NCBI RefSeq assembly: GCF_030143255.1
Contig: NZ_JARJNR010000003.1
Location: forward strand, 186,001-250,000
Length of the DNA: 64,000 nucleotides
Reading direction: 5' to 3'
Source: Frigidibacter sp. SD6-1
Lineage (GTDB): Bacteria; Pseudomonadota; Alphaproteobacteria; Rhodobacterales; Rhodobacteraceae
The notes below the pieces were generated by a model. The model was not told the origin of the DNA. It searched no databases and was given only the letters and a program-made list of their open reading frames with translations. Shown here in pieces: positions 8,626 through 17,456 of this stretch (positions are counted from its first letter, which is position 1; the number at the start of each line of letters is the position of its first letter). A program made the translations under genes and the position numbers.

Positions 8626-9807
8626 ATGCTGAACGCGTTGAAACCGCAACCGGCGGACAAGATCCTGCAGCTTATCGGCCAGTTCAAGGCCGACGGGCGC
8701 GAAGGCAAGATCGACCTCGGCGTCGGCGTCTACAAGGACCCGACCGGTTTGACGCCGGTGATGCGGGCGGTGAAGGCGGCGGAACATCGGCTCTGGCAGA
8801 CACAGGATACCAAGACCTACACGGGCCTCGCCGGAGAGCCTGCGTTCAACGCGGCGATGGCGGAACTTATCTTCGGGGGCCCGTCCCATGCGGCGCGCAT
8901 CGCCTCGGTCGCGACACCGGGCGGAACGGGGGCGATCCGGCAGGCGTTCGAGCTCATTCGCATGGCGGCGCCCGGGGCCACTGTCTGGGTCTCCGACCCG
9001 ACCTGGCCGAACCATACGTCGATCCTGAACTATCTCGGCATGACCTGGCGGCCCTACCGCTATTTCGATGGCGAGACGCGCGGTGTCGATTTCGCGGGGA
9101 TGATGGCTGACCTGAAGGGCGTGAAGGCGGGCGATGTGGTCCTCTTGCACGGCTGCTGCCACAACCCGACGGGCGCGAACCTGACCCTGCCCGAATGGGC
9201 CGAGGTTGCGGCGCTCTTGGAACGGACCGGCGCCTTACCTTTCATCGACATTGCTTATCAAGGCTTCGGCGACGGGCTTGAGGCGGATGCGGCGGGCACG
9301 CGGTTGATCGTGGAGCGGCTGCCGGAGGCGCTGATCGCGGCCTCCTGTTCGAAGAACTTCGGCATCTACCGCGAACGTACGGGCGTCTTGATGGCGATCG
9401 GGCCGGAGGCAGGGCGCGAGATCACGCAAGCGAACCTCAACTTCCTCAACCGCCAGAACTATTCCTTCCCGCCCGACCATGGCGCGCGGGTGGTAACGAC
9501 GATCCTGACCGATGCGGCGCTGCGGGCCGACTGGATGGCGGAACTGGAAGAGGTGCGCCAGACCATGCTGTCCTTGCGCGAACAGCTGGCGTCGGAATTG
9601 CGGGCGCTTTCGGGGTCCGACCGGTTCGGCTTCATCGCCCAGCATCGCGGCATGTTCTCGCGCCTCGGGGCGACGCCCGAACAGGTGGAGCGGATGAAGG
9701 CGGAGCATGCGATCTACATGGTGGGCGACAGCCGACTGAACATCGCGGGGCTGAATGCGCGGACCGTTCCGATCCTGGCGCGTGCCATTCTGGCGGTCGG
9801 TATCTGA
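8626..9807 (+). CDS. Aromatic amino acid / aspartate aminotransferase
   Basis: PLP-dependent class I (family I-alpha) transaminase, 393 aa from ATG 8626. The PLP lysine is Lys243 in SCSKNFGIYRERTG. Further family marks are the HGCCHNPTGANL segment, the SDPTWPNH stretch and the substrate-carboxylate arginine near the C-terminus (GDSRLNIAGLN). These fit the E. coli AspC/TyrB group, which transaminates aspartate, tyrosine and phenylalanine with 2-oxoglutarate; substrate preference cannot be read from sequence. It lies directly downstream of the sulfurtransferase, which could dispose of mercaptopyruvate formed by cysteine transamination. Confidence 0.9.
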   Translation: MLNALKPQPADKILQLIGQFKADGREGKIDLGVGVYKDPTGLTPVMRAVKAAEHRLWQTQDTKTYTGLAGEPAFNAAMAELIFGGPSHAARIASVATPGGTGAIRQAFELIRMAAPGATVWVSDPTWPNHTSILNYLGMTWRPYRYFDGETRGVDFAGMMADLKGVKAGDVVLLHGCCHNPTGANLTLPEWAEVAALLERTGALPFIDIAYQGFGDGLEADAAGTRLIVERLPEALIAASCSKNFGIYRERTGVLMAIGPEAGREITQANLNFLNRQNYSFPPDHGARVVTTILTDAALRADWMAELEEVRQTMLSLREQLASELRALSGSDRFGFIAQHRGMFSRLGATPEQVERMKAEHAIYMVGDSRLNIAGLNARTVPILARAILAVGI

Positions 9808-9813
9808 AGGGGT

Positions 9814-9861
9814 CAAAATCCTTTGAAAGGATTTTGCGCGGAGTTTTTGAAAACTCCGCGC
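9814..9861. terminator. Double palindrome: bidirectional terminator-like element
   Basis: Two perfect hairpins stand back to back: 11-bp arms at 9814-9836 around a single G, then 12-bp arms at 9836-9861 around TG. They separate the convergent aminotransferase (+) and amtB (-) genes. The A/T-rich stem flanks can supply a U-run on either strand. The pair looks like a mobile or dispersed intergenic element as well as a terminator. Confidence 0.7.
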
Positions 9862-9879
9862 TCTGGCCGGGTCTGTCGC

Positions 9880-11181
9880 TCAGCCGTGATAGGCGCTTTC
9901 GCCATGGGCGGTCTGATCGAGCCCCTGGCGCTCGCTGTCCTGATCGACGCGCAGGGTGACGAGCATGTCGACGATCTTGTAGAGCAGGAACGAGACCACG
10001 CCTGTCCAGGCGATGGTGATCGCCACCGCCTCGATCTGGATCCAGACCTGCGCACCGATGGAATAGTCGTCCCCCTTAACGCCGCCGAGCGTGGCCGAGG
10101 AAAAGACCCCGGTCAGCACCGCGCCGACGATGCCGCCCACGCCATGCACGCCGAAGACATCGAGGCTGTCGTCATAGCGGAACATGTTCTTCACGGTGGT
10201 GACGAAGAAGTAGCAGGCAGCCGCGGCAATTGCGCCCAGAAGGATCGCGCCCATCGGGCCGATCGTGCCGCAGGCGGGTGTCACGGCCACGAGCCCGGCC
10301 ACCATGCCGGAGGCCGCGCCAAGCATCGAGGCCTTGCCGCGGGAAAGCGCTTCGACCGCCGACCAGGCCAGTGTCGCGGCGGCCGTGGCGACGAAGGTGT
10401 TGATCATGGCAAGAGAGGCACCGCCATTCGCCTCGAGGTTCGAGCCGACGTTGAAGCCGAACCAGCCGACCCACAGCATCGAGGCGCCGATCATCGTCAT
10501 CACCATCGAATGGGGCGCCATGTTCTCGCGCCCGAAGCCGATGCGCGGCCCGATCACCAGACAGCCGACCAGCGCTGCGACGCCCGCGTTGATATGCACC
10601 ACCGTGCCACCCGCGAAATCGATGGCGCCCATCTGGAACAAGAGCCCGTTTGCATCCCAGACCATATGGGCAATCGGGAAATAGACGAAGGTGACCCAGA
10701 GCGCCGAAAAGAGCAGGACGGCGGAAAACCGCACCCGTTCGGCGAAAGCGCCGATGATCAGCGCGGGCGTGATCGCCGCGAAAGTCATCTGGAAGGCGAT
10801 GAAGACATATTCCGGGATGACGTAGCCCGCGCTGAAGGTCGCGGCCATACTGTCCGCTGTGACGCCCCTGAGGAACAGTTTGGCTGTGCCGCCCCAGAAG
10901 GCGCTCGTCCCGCCCCCGAACGTGACCGAATAGCCGTAGGTCACCCAAAGGACCATCACCAGACAGGCAACCACGGTCGTCTGCATCAGGATCGACAGCA
11001 TGTTCTTCTGCCGGACAAGGCCGCCGTAGAAGAGCGCCAACCCAGGCAGGATCATGAAGAGCACGAGAACCGTCGCAATCATCATGAAAGACACGTCGCC
11101 CTTGTCCATGACGGGGGTGGCCTCTTGCGCGACGGCGGGCGCCGCGAGCGCGAGTGCGGGGATGAGATATCGAAGTTTCAT
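9880..11181 (-). CDS. amtB: Ammonium transporter Amt
   Basis: Inner-membrane ammonium channel, 433 aa from the ATG at 11181, which has AAGGA 8 bases upstream (an upstream in-frame ATG at 11190 is less likely). Signal peptide about residues 1-18, then eleven hydrophobic helices. The twin pore histidines lie in VVHINAGVAALVG and FGVHGVGGIVGA, and the Amt signature includes GPRIGFGRENMAPHSM. It is 27 bp downstream of glnK in the conserved glnK-amtB arrangement, so it is expected to be gated by GlnK and induced under nitrogen limitation. Confidence 0.97.
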   Translation of the reverse strand: MKLRYLIPALALAAPAVAQEATPVMDKGDVSFMMIATVLVLFMILPGLALFYGGLVRQKNMLSILMQTTVVACLVMVLWVTYGYSVTFGGGTSAFWGGTAKLFLRGVTADSMAATFSAGYVIPEYVFIAFQMTFAAITPALIIGAFAERVRFSAVLLFSALWVTFVYFPIAHMVWDANGLLFQMGAIDFAGGTVVHINAGVAALVGCLVIGPRIGFGRENMAPHSMVMTMIGASMLWVGWFGFNVGSNLEANGGASLAMINTFVATAAATLAWSAVEALSRGKASMLGAASGMVAGLVAVTPACGTIGPMGAILLGAIAAAACYFFVTTVKNMFRYDDSLDVFGVHGVGGIVGAVLTGVFSSATLGGVKGDDYSIGAQVWIQIEAVAITIAWTGVVSFLLYKIVDMLVTLRVDQDSERQGLDQTAHGESAYHG

Positions 11182-11208
11182 GGGGTGCATCCTTGTGTCA
11201 CGCATAGG

Positions 11209-11547
11209 TCAGAGGGCGTCGTCGCCGGTCTCGCCGGTCCGCACGCGCAGCGCCTGTTTGAGGTCGAGGGTGAATATCTTGCCGTCGCCGATCTTGTCGG
11301 TACGGGCGGTCCTGGCGATGGTTTCGACCACCTCGTCGGCAAGGTTGTCGGGCACGGCGATCTCCAGCCGCGCCTTGGGGACGAAATTCACCGCATATTC
11401 GGCGCCCCGATAGATCTCGGTATGACCCGACTGGGCGCCGAATCCCTTGATCTCGGTCACCATCATGCCGCGCACGCCGATCGCAACCAGCGCCTCGCGC
11501 ACCTCATCGAGCTTGTAGGGCTTGATCGCCGCTATGATCAGTTTCAC
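11209..11547 (-). CDS. glnK: Nitrogen regulatory protein P-II (GlnK)
   Basis: Trimeric 2-oxoglutarate/ATP sensor that blocks AmtB and signals nitrogen status. A GTG start at 11547 gives the standard 112-aa protein and has AGGAGG just upstream; longer in-frame extensions are not family-like. The T-loop carries the uridylylation site Tyr51 (RGAEYAVNFVPK), and the B-loop and C-loop are intact (TDKIGDGKIF, RVRTGETGDDAL). Linkage to amtB identifies it as GlnK rather than GlnB. Confidence 0.97.
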   Translation of the reverse strand: MKLIIAAIKPYKLDEVREALVAIGVRGMMVTEIKGFGAQSGHTEIYRGAEYAVNFVPKARLEIAVPDNLADEVVETIARTARTDKIGDGKIFTLDLKQALRVRTGETGDDAL

Positions 11548-11794
11548 ATCTGCCTCCTGTCCCGCTCCGGACCTTTCCGGCCCGCGTTCAGTGAGATTGC
11601 TGCGGTGCGGCATGGCAAGAAATCGCCGGTCATGGCGCGTGCGCGGACGTCAGAATCCCGAAAAATCGGCACGAAGGGGGAAGGCTGCCCAAACTTTCAC
11701 CGTTGTTGAGAGGCGCAAGTGTATTCGCGAGGCTCCACATCCCGGCGGGAAGGGTCTATTGTCGCGCGCCAAAGGCATAAGAACGGTGTGGGGC

Positions 11795-13993
11795 ATGGCA
11801 GGTAAGAACGGGGGCAACGGCAGGCTCGTCGCCGACAGGCGTTATGCCGCGAAACGGCCCGCACCGAAGCCCGCGCCAAAGACCCGGCCGCCGAAGAAGC
11901 CCAGGCGCCCGCGCCGGGCGCGGGGCAGCAATGTCTTCACCCGGCTGATTTTCGGTCTCATCGGCCTGATCTGGACCATGAGCTGGCGCGTGGGCATCGT
12001 GGCGGCATTGGGTCTCGGGGGGATCACCTATTACTATTATTCGCAACTGCCGCCCTACGACGATCTGATCGACGCGCGCGTGCGTGGTTCGGTCACGCTT
12101 CTGGATCGCGACGGCAAGGTCTTTGCCTGGCGGGGCGAAACCTTCGGCGGCTCGATCGACGGCGACACGGTGTCGCCCTATCTGAAGAATGCCGTCATCG
12201 CGACCGAGGACAAGCGGTTCTACCGCCATTTCGGCGTCAGCCCGCGCGGCATCGCCTCGGCAATCAAGATCAACATGAGCGAGGGCCGGGGTCCGTTCGA
12301 GGGTAACGGCGGGTCCACGATCACCCAGCAGCTTGCGAAACTCCTGTGTCTCGGGGTCACCTACGATCCCACGCAGTGGAAGTCGGAGGCCGATTACGAG
12401 GCCGACTGCCGGTCGGGTGGCATCAAGCGCAAGCTGAAGGAAATTCCCTATGCGATGGCGCTTGAGGCCAAGTACGGCAAGGAAGGCGTCCTGTCGCTTT
12501 ATCTCAACCGCGCCTATCTGGGTGCGGGCGCGCGCGGCTTCGAGGCGGCGGCGCAGCGCTATTTCGGCAAGTCGGCCAATGACGTGAGCCCGTCGGAGGC
12601 CGCGATGCTTGCGGGCCTTCTGAAGGCGCCGTCGAAATACGCGCCGACGGCAAACATGGAAAGGGCTCAGGACCGGGCGGCACTGGTTCTGGGACTGATG
12701 CAAGATCAGGGCTATCTGACCGACAGCGAATACAAGGACGCGCTGGCGAGCCCTGCGAAACTATCGAAAGCGGCGGCGCAGAAGGCGGGCGGGTTCTTCG
12801 CCGACTGGGTGATGGAAACGGGGCCGGCCTTCCTGACCAACGATACGACCGAGGATGTGATCATCGAGACGACCTTCGATCAGCGCATTCAGGCGGCGGC
12901 GGAAGCGGCGCTGAAACAGGTCTTTGAAACGAAGCTCAAGGAAGGGTCGAAGGCCGAGGCGGCCATTGTCGTGATGTCGGCCGACGGCGCGGTCCGCGCC
13001 ATGGTCGGCGGGCGCGAGGTTCAGGGACCGGGCGCCTTCAACCGCGCCACTCAGGCATTGCGCCAGACCGGGTCGACCTTCAAGCCCTTCGTCTATGCCG
13101 CAGCGCTCGACCTTGGCTACACGGCAAACAGCATCGTCGACGACAGCCCGATCTGCATCTACACCGCCGGTTCGGGCGACTGGTGCCCGAAGAACTACGA
13201 TCAGGGCTTTCGCGGGGCGATGACGCTGACAGACGCGCTGGCGGGGTCGATCAACACCGCGACCGTGCGCGTCTCGCAGATGGCCGGGCTCGATGCGGTG
13301 AAGGCGGTGGCACAGGGGTTCGGCTTCGCCTCGAAGCTTGCCGAAGGACCAGCCGTGGTGCTTGGCGTGTCGGAATCGACGCTGATCGAGATGACCGGCG
13401 CCTATGCCGGTATCCTGAACGGCGGCTCGGCGGTGAAGCCCTACGGGTTGATCGAACTGCGCTTCAAGGGCGAAAGCGAGCCTTTCCTCGGACAGGAGGG
13501 CGGCATACGCGAAAGGGTGATCTCGGAAAATGCGGCGCGCCAGCTGATCTACATGATGAACCAGGGCGTCGAACGCGGCACCGGGCGACGGGCGCGGCTG
13601 GATGGCTGGCCCGCGGCGGGCAAGACCGGCACGACCCAGTCGGCGCGCGATGCCTGGTTCATCGGCTTCACCGCGGATTATGTGGTCGGCGTCTGGATGG
13701 GATATGACGACAACACGCCGCTGAAGGGCACGACCGGCGGCGGCCTGCCAGCGGAAATCTGGCATGAGGTGATGGTGCGCGTGAACGAAGGCCTGGAACC
13801 GGCGCCCCTGCCGATGATCCGGCCCGAAGAGCTGCCGCCCCCGGCTTACGTTAACGCCGATGGCGTGCCGACGGCGCCAAGCTATCCGGGGCAGGTCTTC
13901 GATGCGACCGGCGGGCAGGCCGCGCAGCCGCAGCCCGAGCGGCGCCAGACCTTGGGCGACATCCTGATAAATATCCTGACCGGCGGAAACTGA
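11795..13993 (+). CDS. Bifunctional penicillin-binding protein (PBP1A family transglycosylase/transpeptidase)
   Basis: Class A PBP that polymerises and cross-links peptidoglycan at the inner membrane, 732 aa from ATG 11795 (GTG at 11786 possible). A Lys/Pro/Arg-rich cytoplasmic tail (1-45) precedes one membrane helix (about 50-78). The glycosyltransferase 51 domain has its catalytic glutamate, Glu138, in ATEDKRFYRHFG and the GGSTITQQLAK motif. The transpeptidase domain has the active serine Ser427 (STFK), the SxN motif (SIN, at about 487) and KTG at 610. It is shorter than E. coli PBP1A and lacks the OB insertion, as is common for this subgroup. Confidence 0.95.
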   Translation: MAGKNGGNGRLVADRRYAAKRPAPKPAPKTRPPKKPRRPRRARGSNVFTRLIFGLIGLIWTMSWRVGIVAALGLGGITYYYYSQLPPYDDLIDARVRGSVTLLDRDGKVFAWRGETFGGSIDGDTVSPYLKNAVIATEDKRFYRHFGVSPRGIASAIKINMSEGRGPFEGNGGSTITQQLAKLLCLGVTYDPTQWKSEADYEADCRSGGIKRKLKEIPYAMALEAKYGKEGVLSLYLNRAYLGAGARGFEAAAQRYFGKSANDVSPSEAAMLAGLLKAPSKYAPTANMERAQDRAALVLGLMQDQGYLTDSEYKDALASPAKLSKAAAQKAGGFFADWVMETGPAFLTNDTTEDVIIETTFDQRIQAAAEAALKQVFETKLKEGSKAEAAIVVMSADGAVRAMVGGREVQGPGAFNRATQALRQTGSTFKPFVYAAALDLGYTANSIVDDSPICIYTAGSGDWCPKNYDQGFRGAMTLTDALAGSINTATVRVSQMAGLDAVKAVAQGFGFASKLAEGPAVVLGVSESTLIEMTGAYAGILNGGSAVKPYGLIELRFKGESEPFLGQEGGIRERVISENAARQLIYMMNQGVERGTGRRARLDGWPAAGKTGTTQSARDAWFIGFTADYVVGVWMGYDDNTPLKGTTGGGLPAEIWHEVMVRVNEGLEPAPLPMIRPEELPPPAYVNADGVPTAPSYPGQVFDATGGQAAQPQPERRQTLGDILINILTGGN

Positions 13994-13998
13994 TGACA

Positions 13999-14021
13999 AA
14001 GGGGGCGGAAACCGCCCCCTT
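13999..14021. terminator. Bidirectional intrinsic terminator
   Basis: Hairpin with 10-bp arms (AAGGGGGCGG/CCGCCCCCTT) around AAA. It lies between the convergent penicillin-binding protein gene (stop 13993) and mlaC (stop 14045), with short A/T runs on both sides. Confidence 0.8.
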
Positions 14022-14044
14022 CCATCCGTCAATGTCGGTACGTC

Positions 14045-14650
14045 TCAGCCTGCAGCCTTCAGCGCCGCGATCAGTTTGTCGATATTACCGCCCTGTTTGT
14101 CGAGCATCGCGCCGATCTCGGTCCGTTCGGAGGCAAGCATGTTCACGCCCTCGATGATCAGGTTGAAGAAGCGGACCTTCCCGGACTTGTCGAAAACATG
14201 CCAGCGCACCTCGAACGGGCTCTGGCCCTGAAGTTTCGCGGTCGAAACGACCTCGAAGAAATTCTTCAGCGGCCGCGCGTCCTTGACCTCGATCTTGCCG
14301 CCGATGAATTCGCGGAACCGTTTGCCGTACTTGACGGCGATATAGCGCTTGAAGGCGCTCGCGAAGGCCTGCTTCTGCGCCGCACTCGCCTTCTTGCCTG
14401 CCGGGCCAAGGGCCGAGGCGGCGATATAGCCCTCGTCGGCATAGCGGGCGAAGATGGCTTCGAACGACTTGAACATCGCGCTTTCCGACGCGCCGGAATT
14501 GATCACGCCGTTGATCTCGCCGATCAGCTTGTCGATCAGTGCGCGGGCCTCGTCCACGTTCAGGGCCTGCGCGTCGCCCGGCATCAGCGACGCGGCAGCA
14601 AGACCCAGGCCAAGCGCCGAAAAGGCGCGGCGGGAAAGGTTACTGGGCAT
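14045..14650 (-). CDS. mlaC: Phospholipid-binding protein MlaC-like (ABC transporter auxiliary protein)
   Basis: Periplasmic lipid shuttle of the Mla system that maintains outer-membrane lipid asymmetry. 201 aa from ATG 14650, which overlaps the mlaA stop by 11 bp. The N-terminus is a twin-arginine-type signal (SRRAFSALG followed by a hydrophobic run, cut after about residue 29). The Tol_Tol_Ttg2 domain covers the remainder, with the typical FKRYIAVKYGKRFREFIGG and the C-terminal segment ending in NIDKLIAALK. It is paired with mlaA; the permease, ATPase and MlaD genes are not here. Confidence 0.88.
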   Translation of the reverse strand: MPSNLSRRAFSALGLGLAAASLMPGDAQALNVDEARALIDKLIGEINGVINSGASESAMFKSFEAIFARYADEGYIAASALGPAGKKASAAQKQAFASAFKRYIAVKYGKRFREFIGGKIEVKDARPLKNFFEVVSTAKLQGQSPFEVRWHVFDKSGKVRFFNLIIEGVNMLASERTEIGAMLDKQGGNIDKLIAALKAAG

Positions 14651-15404
14651 AGGGGTCCTCATAGGGATCGAACGTCTCTTCCTCGATGCCCAGTTCGAAA
14701 TGGCGGTTCTGTAGATAGAGAAGCCGCGCCTGGGCGTAACTGTCGGCACTTTCATAGAGGATAGATTCATAGGTATCCGCGAACCGCTGCCGGTTGCCGA
14801 CCTTGGCCGTCAGCCGTCCAACCGTGATATAGGCGGCCTCGTTCGTGTCGACCAGTGCGTTGACCGGGTCGATCACGATATCGACGATGGTTCCGGCAAG
14901 ATCCCGCTCGGTCGAGGGGCCGAGGAAGGGGACTTCCAGATAGGCGCCTTCCGCGACGCCCCAGACATGCAGCGTCTCGCCGAAGTCGGCCGGGTCGGCG
15001 GGAATGCCGATCTTGCTGGCCGGATCGAAAAGCCCGCCGATGCCGATGGTGGAATTGACGGCGAGCCGCAGCGTGTTCTGCAAGGCCGGGCCGGGCTTGC
15101 CCTGAAGAAGGCTGTTCAGGACAGCACTCGGCTGGCCGAGGTTCGAGGCGAAATTGCTGAAGCCGATCGAGACCGGGCGCGGGATGATCGGGATCACGCC
15201 CTTCTGTTCGTCATTGCCGAAGAAGAATTTGTCGACAGCGGTATTGAACCGGTGGACCGAGCGGTTGCCACGTTCATACGGGTCGTTGATATCGACGCCG
15301 GGTCCGGGCCGCGTGCAGGCGCCAAGGCCTGCCGCAAGCGCAAGTACCGGAAGGGTCGCGCGAAGGCCGGGGCGCCCGAGCGACTTCAAAAGGCTTTGAA
15401 ACAT
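14640..15404 (-). CDS. mlaA: Outer-membrane lipoprotein MlaA (VacJ)
   Basis: Outer-membrane lipoprotein that removes mislocalised phospholipids and passes them to MlaC. 254 aa with a lipoprotein signal whose lipobox ends at Cys30 (LGAC). The mature part has the MlaA pattern: NDPYERGNRSVHRFN near the start, a long helical domain, and the segment GETLHVWGVAEGAYLEVPFLGPST. The stop lies inside the beginning of mlaC, so the two are co-translated. Confidence 0.95.
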   Translation of the reverse strand: MFQSLLKSLGRPGLRATLPVLALAAGLGACTRPGPGVDINDPYERGNRSVHRFNTAVDKFFFGNDEQKGVIPIIPRPVSIGFSNFASNLGQPSAVLNSLLQGKPGPALQNTLRLAVNSTIGIGGLFDPASKIGIPADPADFGETLHVWGVAEGAYLEVPFLGPSTERDLAGTIVDIVIDPVNALVDTNEAAYITVGRLTAKVGNRQRFADTYESILYESADSYAQARLLYLQNRHFELGIEEETFDPYEDPYAQ

Positions 15405-15565
15405 GCGGGTTCAATCCTTCGCAAAGCGAAAAACCATCAACTCGTTTCGCCTTTAGGCGCCGGTGCCGGGGGTTGCAAGGCTGCGGGCCAGCAAAGCGCG
15501 CAAGTGTGACCGCTTTCCGCCAATGCTGAAACAGTGAAAGCTTGGGCCTTCTTGACGGGTTGCCT

Positions 15566-15586
15566 GCCAGGTTTCCCTGACCTGGC
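15566..15586. other. Unassigned hairpin between rpsO and mlaA
   Basis: Perfect 7-bp arms (GCCAGGT/ACCTGGC) around a 7-base loop, in the 254-bp gap between the rpsO stop and the mlaA start on the minus strand. It lies beyond the rpsO terminator, so it would fall in the promoter or leader of mlaA. No poly-U follows. Function unknown. Confidence 0.4.
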
Positions 15587-15606
15587 GTCCGGCGCCGAGG
15601 CTGAAA

Positions 15607-15634
15607 CAAAAAGCCCGCACCTTGCGGCGCGGGC
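15607..15634 (-). terminator. rpsO intrinsic terminator
   Basis: On the minus strand the hairpin GCCCGC...GCGGGC is followed immediately by a run of five T. It lies 25 bp beyond the rpsO stop codon, a classic Rho-independent terminator. Confidence 0.88.
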
Positions 15635-15658
15635 CCCTGTCGTTCCAGCCAGTAAGCG

Positions 15659-15928
15659 TCAGCGACGCAGGCCGAGGCGCTCGATCAGGCTTGCGTAGCG
15701 CGCCTGATCCTTGGCCTTGAGATAGTCGAGAAGCTTGCGGCGCTGGGCGACCATCATCAACAGGCCACGGCGGGAATGGTTGTCCTTCGCGTGGCTCTTG
15801 AAATGTTCGGTGAGCGTCGCGATGCGCGACGACAGGATCGCGACCTGGACTTCGGGCGAGCCCGTGTCACCCGGCTTGGTCGCATATTCCTTCATCAGGC
15901 GGTTCTTTTCTTCAACCGTGATCGACAT
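15659..15928 (-). CDS. rpsO: 30S ribosomal protein S15
   Basis: Primary-binding ribosomal protein of the small subunit platform, 89 aa, the exact family length. It contains the conserved [35 protein letters not shown] and LLDYLKAKD segments. GAAAGGAGA precedes the start. The 165-bp upstream gap contains GC-rich dyads, including CCCGT-N-ACGGG near 16000, which might form a translational operator as in other bacteria; this is unproven. Confidence 0.98.
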   Translation of the reverse strand: MSITVEEKNRLMKEYATKPGDTGSPEVQVAILSSRIATLTEHFKSHAKDNHSRRGLLMMVAQRRKLLDYLKAKDQARYASLIERLGLRR

Positions 15929-16093
15929 CGGGGTCTCCTTTCAGAAAGGGTTATGGCGCAGGCCGGGATGTCGTCCAGCAAGGCCCGTGGAGGGACCGTC
16001 CCGTGACGGGGCGGATGCGCGCCTATAAGGGAGAATCGGTCGGAAGGGAAGGGTTTTCGCGCCGACGATCCGCGCGGCCGGGTGGGCCCTGCG

Positions 16094-17164
16094 TCAGGCC
16101 GCCTGAGCGGGCAGCAGCTGGATGTCGGAGACGGCCAGGTCCGGACTGCCCAGCACCCGCGCCACCAGCATGCCATCGAGGAACAGGTTCATGTCCCCCT
16201 CGCCCTGGCCATCATCGGCGGGCGACAGCGAAAGCAGGGGATCGGGATGGGCGGCTGCGTCATAGACCACCACGATCTGGTCCTCGGTCGCGTTGTAGTC
16301 ACCGATGGTGGCTGCCTCGTGCGCCTCGTCCAGCCATTCGCTGAGGACGAAACTGTCGTGCCCCTCACCACCGTCGAGCCAGTCTGCCTCGCCTGCAACC
16401 AGCGTATCGTCGCCTGCGCCACCGTTCAGGAAGTCGCGCACAACTTCGCCGTCGGGATCGCGATCCGAAAGGACATCGTCGCCACCGCCACCCATAAGCA
16501 CGTCGGCACCCGTGCCGCCGTCGAGCGTATCGTTGCCGTCATTGCCCTCGAGCGTGTCATCGCCCGCGCCGCCAGACAGGCTGTCCTCACCCGCGCCGCC
16601 CAGAAGCGAATCCGCGCCCGCGCCGCCGTCGAGCATGTCGTCGCCCATCTGACCGGCGAGCAGGTCATCGCCTTCGCCGCCTGACAGGCTGTCGTTATCG
16701 TCGCCCCCTGAAAGCGTATCGTCGCCCGCGCCGCCGTCGAGCGTATCGTCGCCCGCCATGCCATGCAGGTCGTCGTCGCCCTCCTGCCCCTCGATCAGAT
16801 CGTCACCGCCATAGCCGCCGATCTGGTCGTCGCCCGCGCGCCCGTCGATCGTGTCGCCGCCATCGGTTCCGACAAGAATGTCGGGCACTTCGGCCCCGGT
16901 AATCACCTGGCCGCCCGGGGCGCGGTCGTCGTTGCCGGTGAATTCACCGTCGGGATGTGGACGATAGGCGTCGGTCAGGCCATCATCGCGTGCGCTGTCG
17001 GCGGGCTGATCCTCTTGCGAAGGATCCTCTTCATGAAACGTGCCCGCCACGCCGCCGTGATCGTCCGCTGGCGGCTCTGTCTCGTCGTTTCCGCCGAATG
17101 CCGATACGACGTCAAGGGCAGCGACCGCCGCCATCAGACCTATGAATCCCGCAAGCATGAGCAT
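16094..17164 (-). CDS. RTX-repeat calcium-binding protein with N-terminal membrane anchor or signal
   Basis: A 356-aa protein from the ATG at 17164. A hydrophobic N-terminus (about residues 1-25) is followed by an acidic linker, then about 18 tandem RTX nonapeptides (GGxGxDxLx type, about residues 110-255), which bind Ca2+ in beta-rolls. A roughly 90-residue non-repeat C-terminal domain follows, including WLDGGEGHDSFVLSEWLDE. Canonical RTX exoproteins lack an N-terminal signal and use a type I exporter, whereas this one starts with a membrane or Sec-like segment and has no hlyB/hlyD neighbours. The repeats also form a DNA-level tandem array. Function unknown; cell-surface location inferred. 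Confidence 0.85.
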   Translation of the reverse strand: MLMLAGFIGLMAAVAALDVVSAFGGNDETEPPADDHGGVAGTFHEEDPSQEDQPADSARDDGLTDAYRPHPDGEFTGNDDRAPGGQVITGAEVPDILVGTDGGDTIDGRAGDDQIGGYGGDDLIEGQEGDDDLHGMAGDDTLDGGAGDDTLSGGDDNDSLSGGEGDDLLAGQMGDDMLDGGAGADSLLGGAGEDSLSGGAGDDTLEGNDGNDTLDGGTGADVLMGGGGDDVLSDRDPDGEVVRDFLNGGAGDDTLVAGEADWLDGGEGHDSFVLSEWLDEAHEAATIGDYNATEDQIVVVYDAAAHPDPLLSLSPADDGQGEGDMNLFLDGMLVARVLGSPDLAVSDIQLLPAQAA

Positions 17165-17456
17165 TGGAGCCCCCCGTCCCGGCGCCGGAACCCCTTCCGC
17201 GCGCACCCCAGAAGCCAGAGGACGACAAATTGCTTAAGAGCGTGGCAACGGTGAAGGGGGCCGGAACAATTCGAACTATTTTCCGCAGGCGCGGCGCGTT
17301 CCTGCCACCCTCGCGGCCCATTCGCGGCGGGGGAGGCCGCTCTCACGAATTGCCAGCGGCGCGCGCGCACTGCGCGTGGTGCGCGGCCTCTGCAACGGCC
17401 ATGCCTTGTGCTTCGACCGCGCTTGCGCGATGACGGCAGAGCGGGAGGAAACGGGC

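Noticed and set aside
9823-11709. 628-codon open frame on the plus strand opposite amtB and glnK
   Set aside because: Antisense to two certain genes. Its translation is His/Arg/Gly/Asp-rich with no domain, the usual mirror of codon bias in GC-rich DNA.
11548-11794. Search for a sigma-54 promoter before glnK
   Set aside because: No convincing GG-N10-GC element at the -24/-12 spacing was found by eye in this gap.
16450-16860. Tandem-repeat DNA resembling a repeat array
   Set aside because: The periodicity of about 27 bp comes from RTX nonapeptide codons; there are no spacers, so it is not CRISPR.
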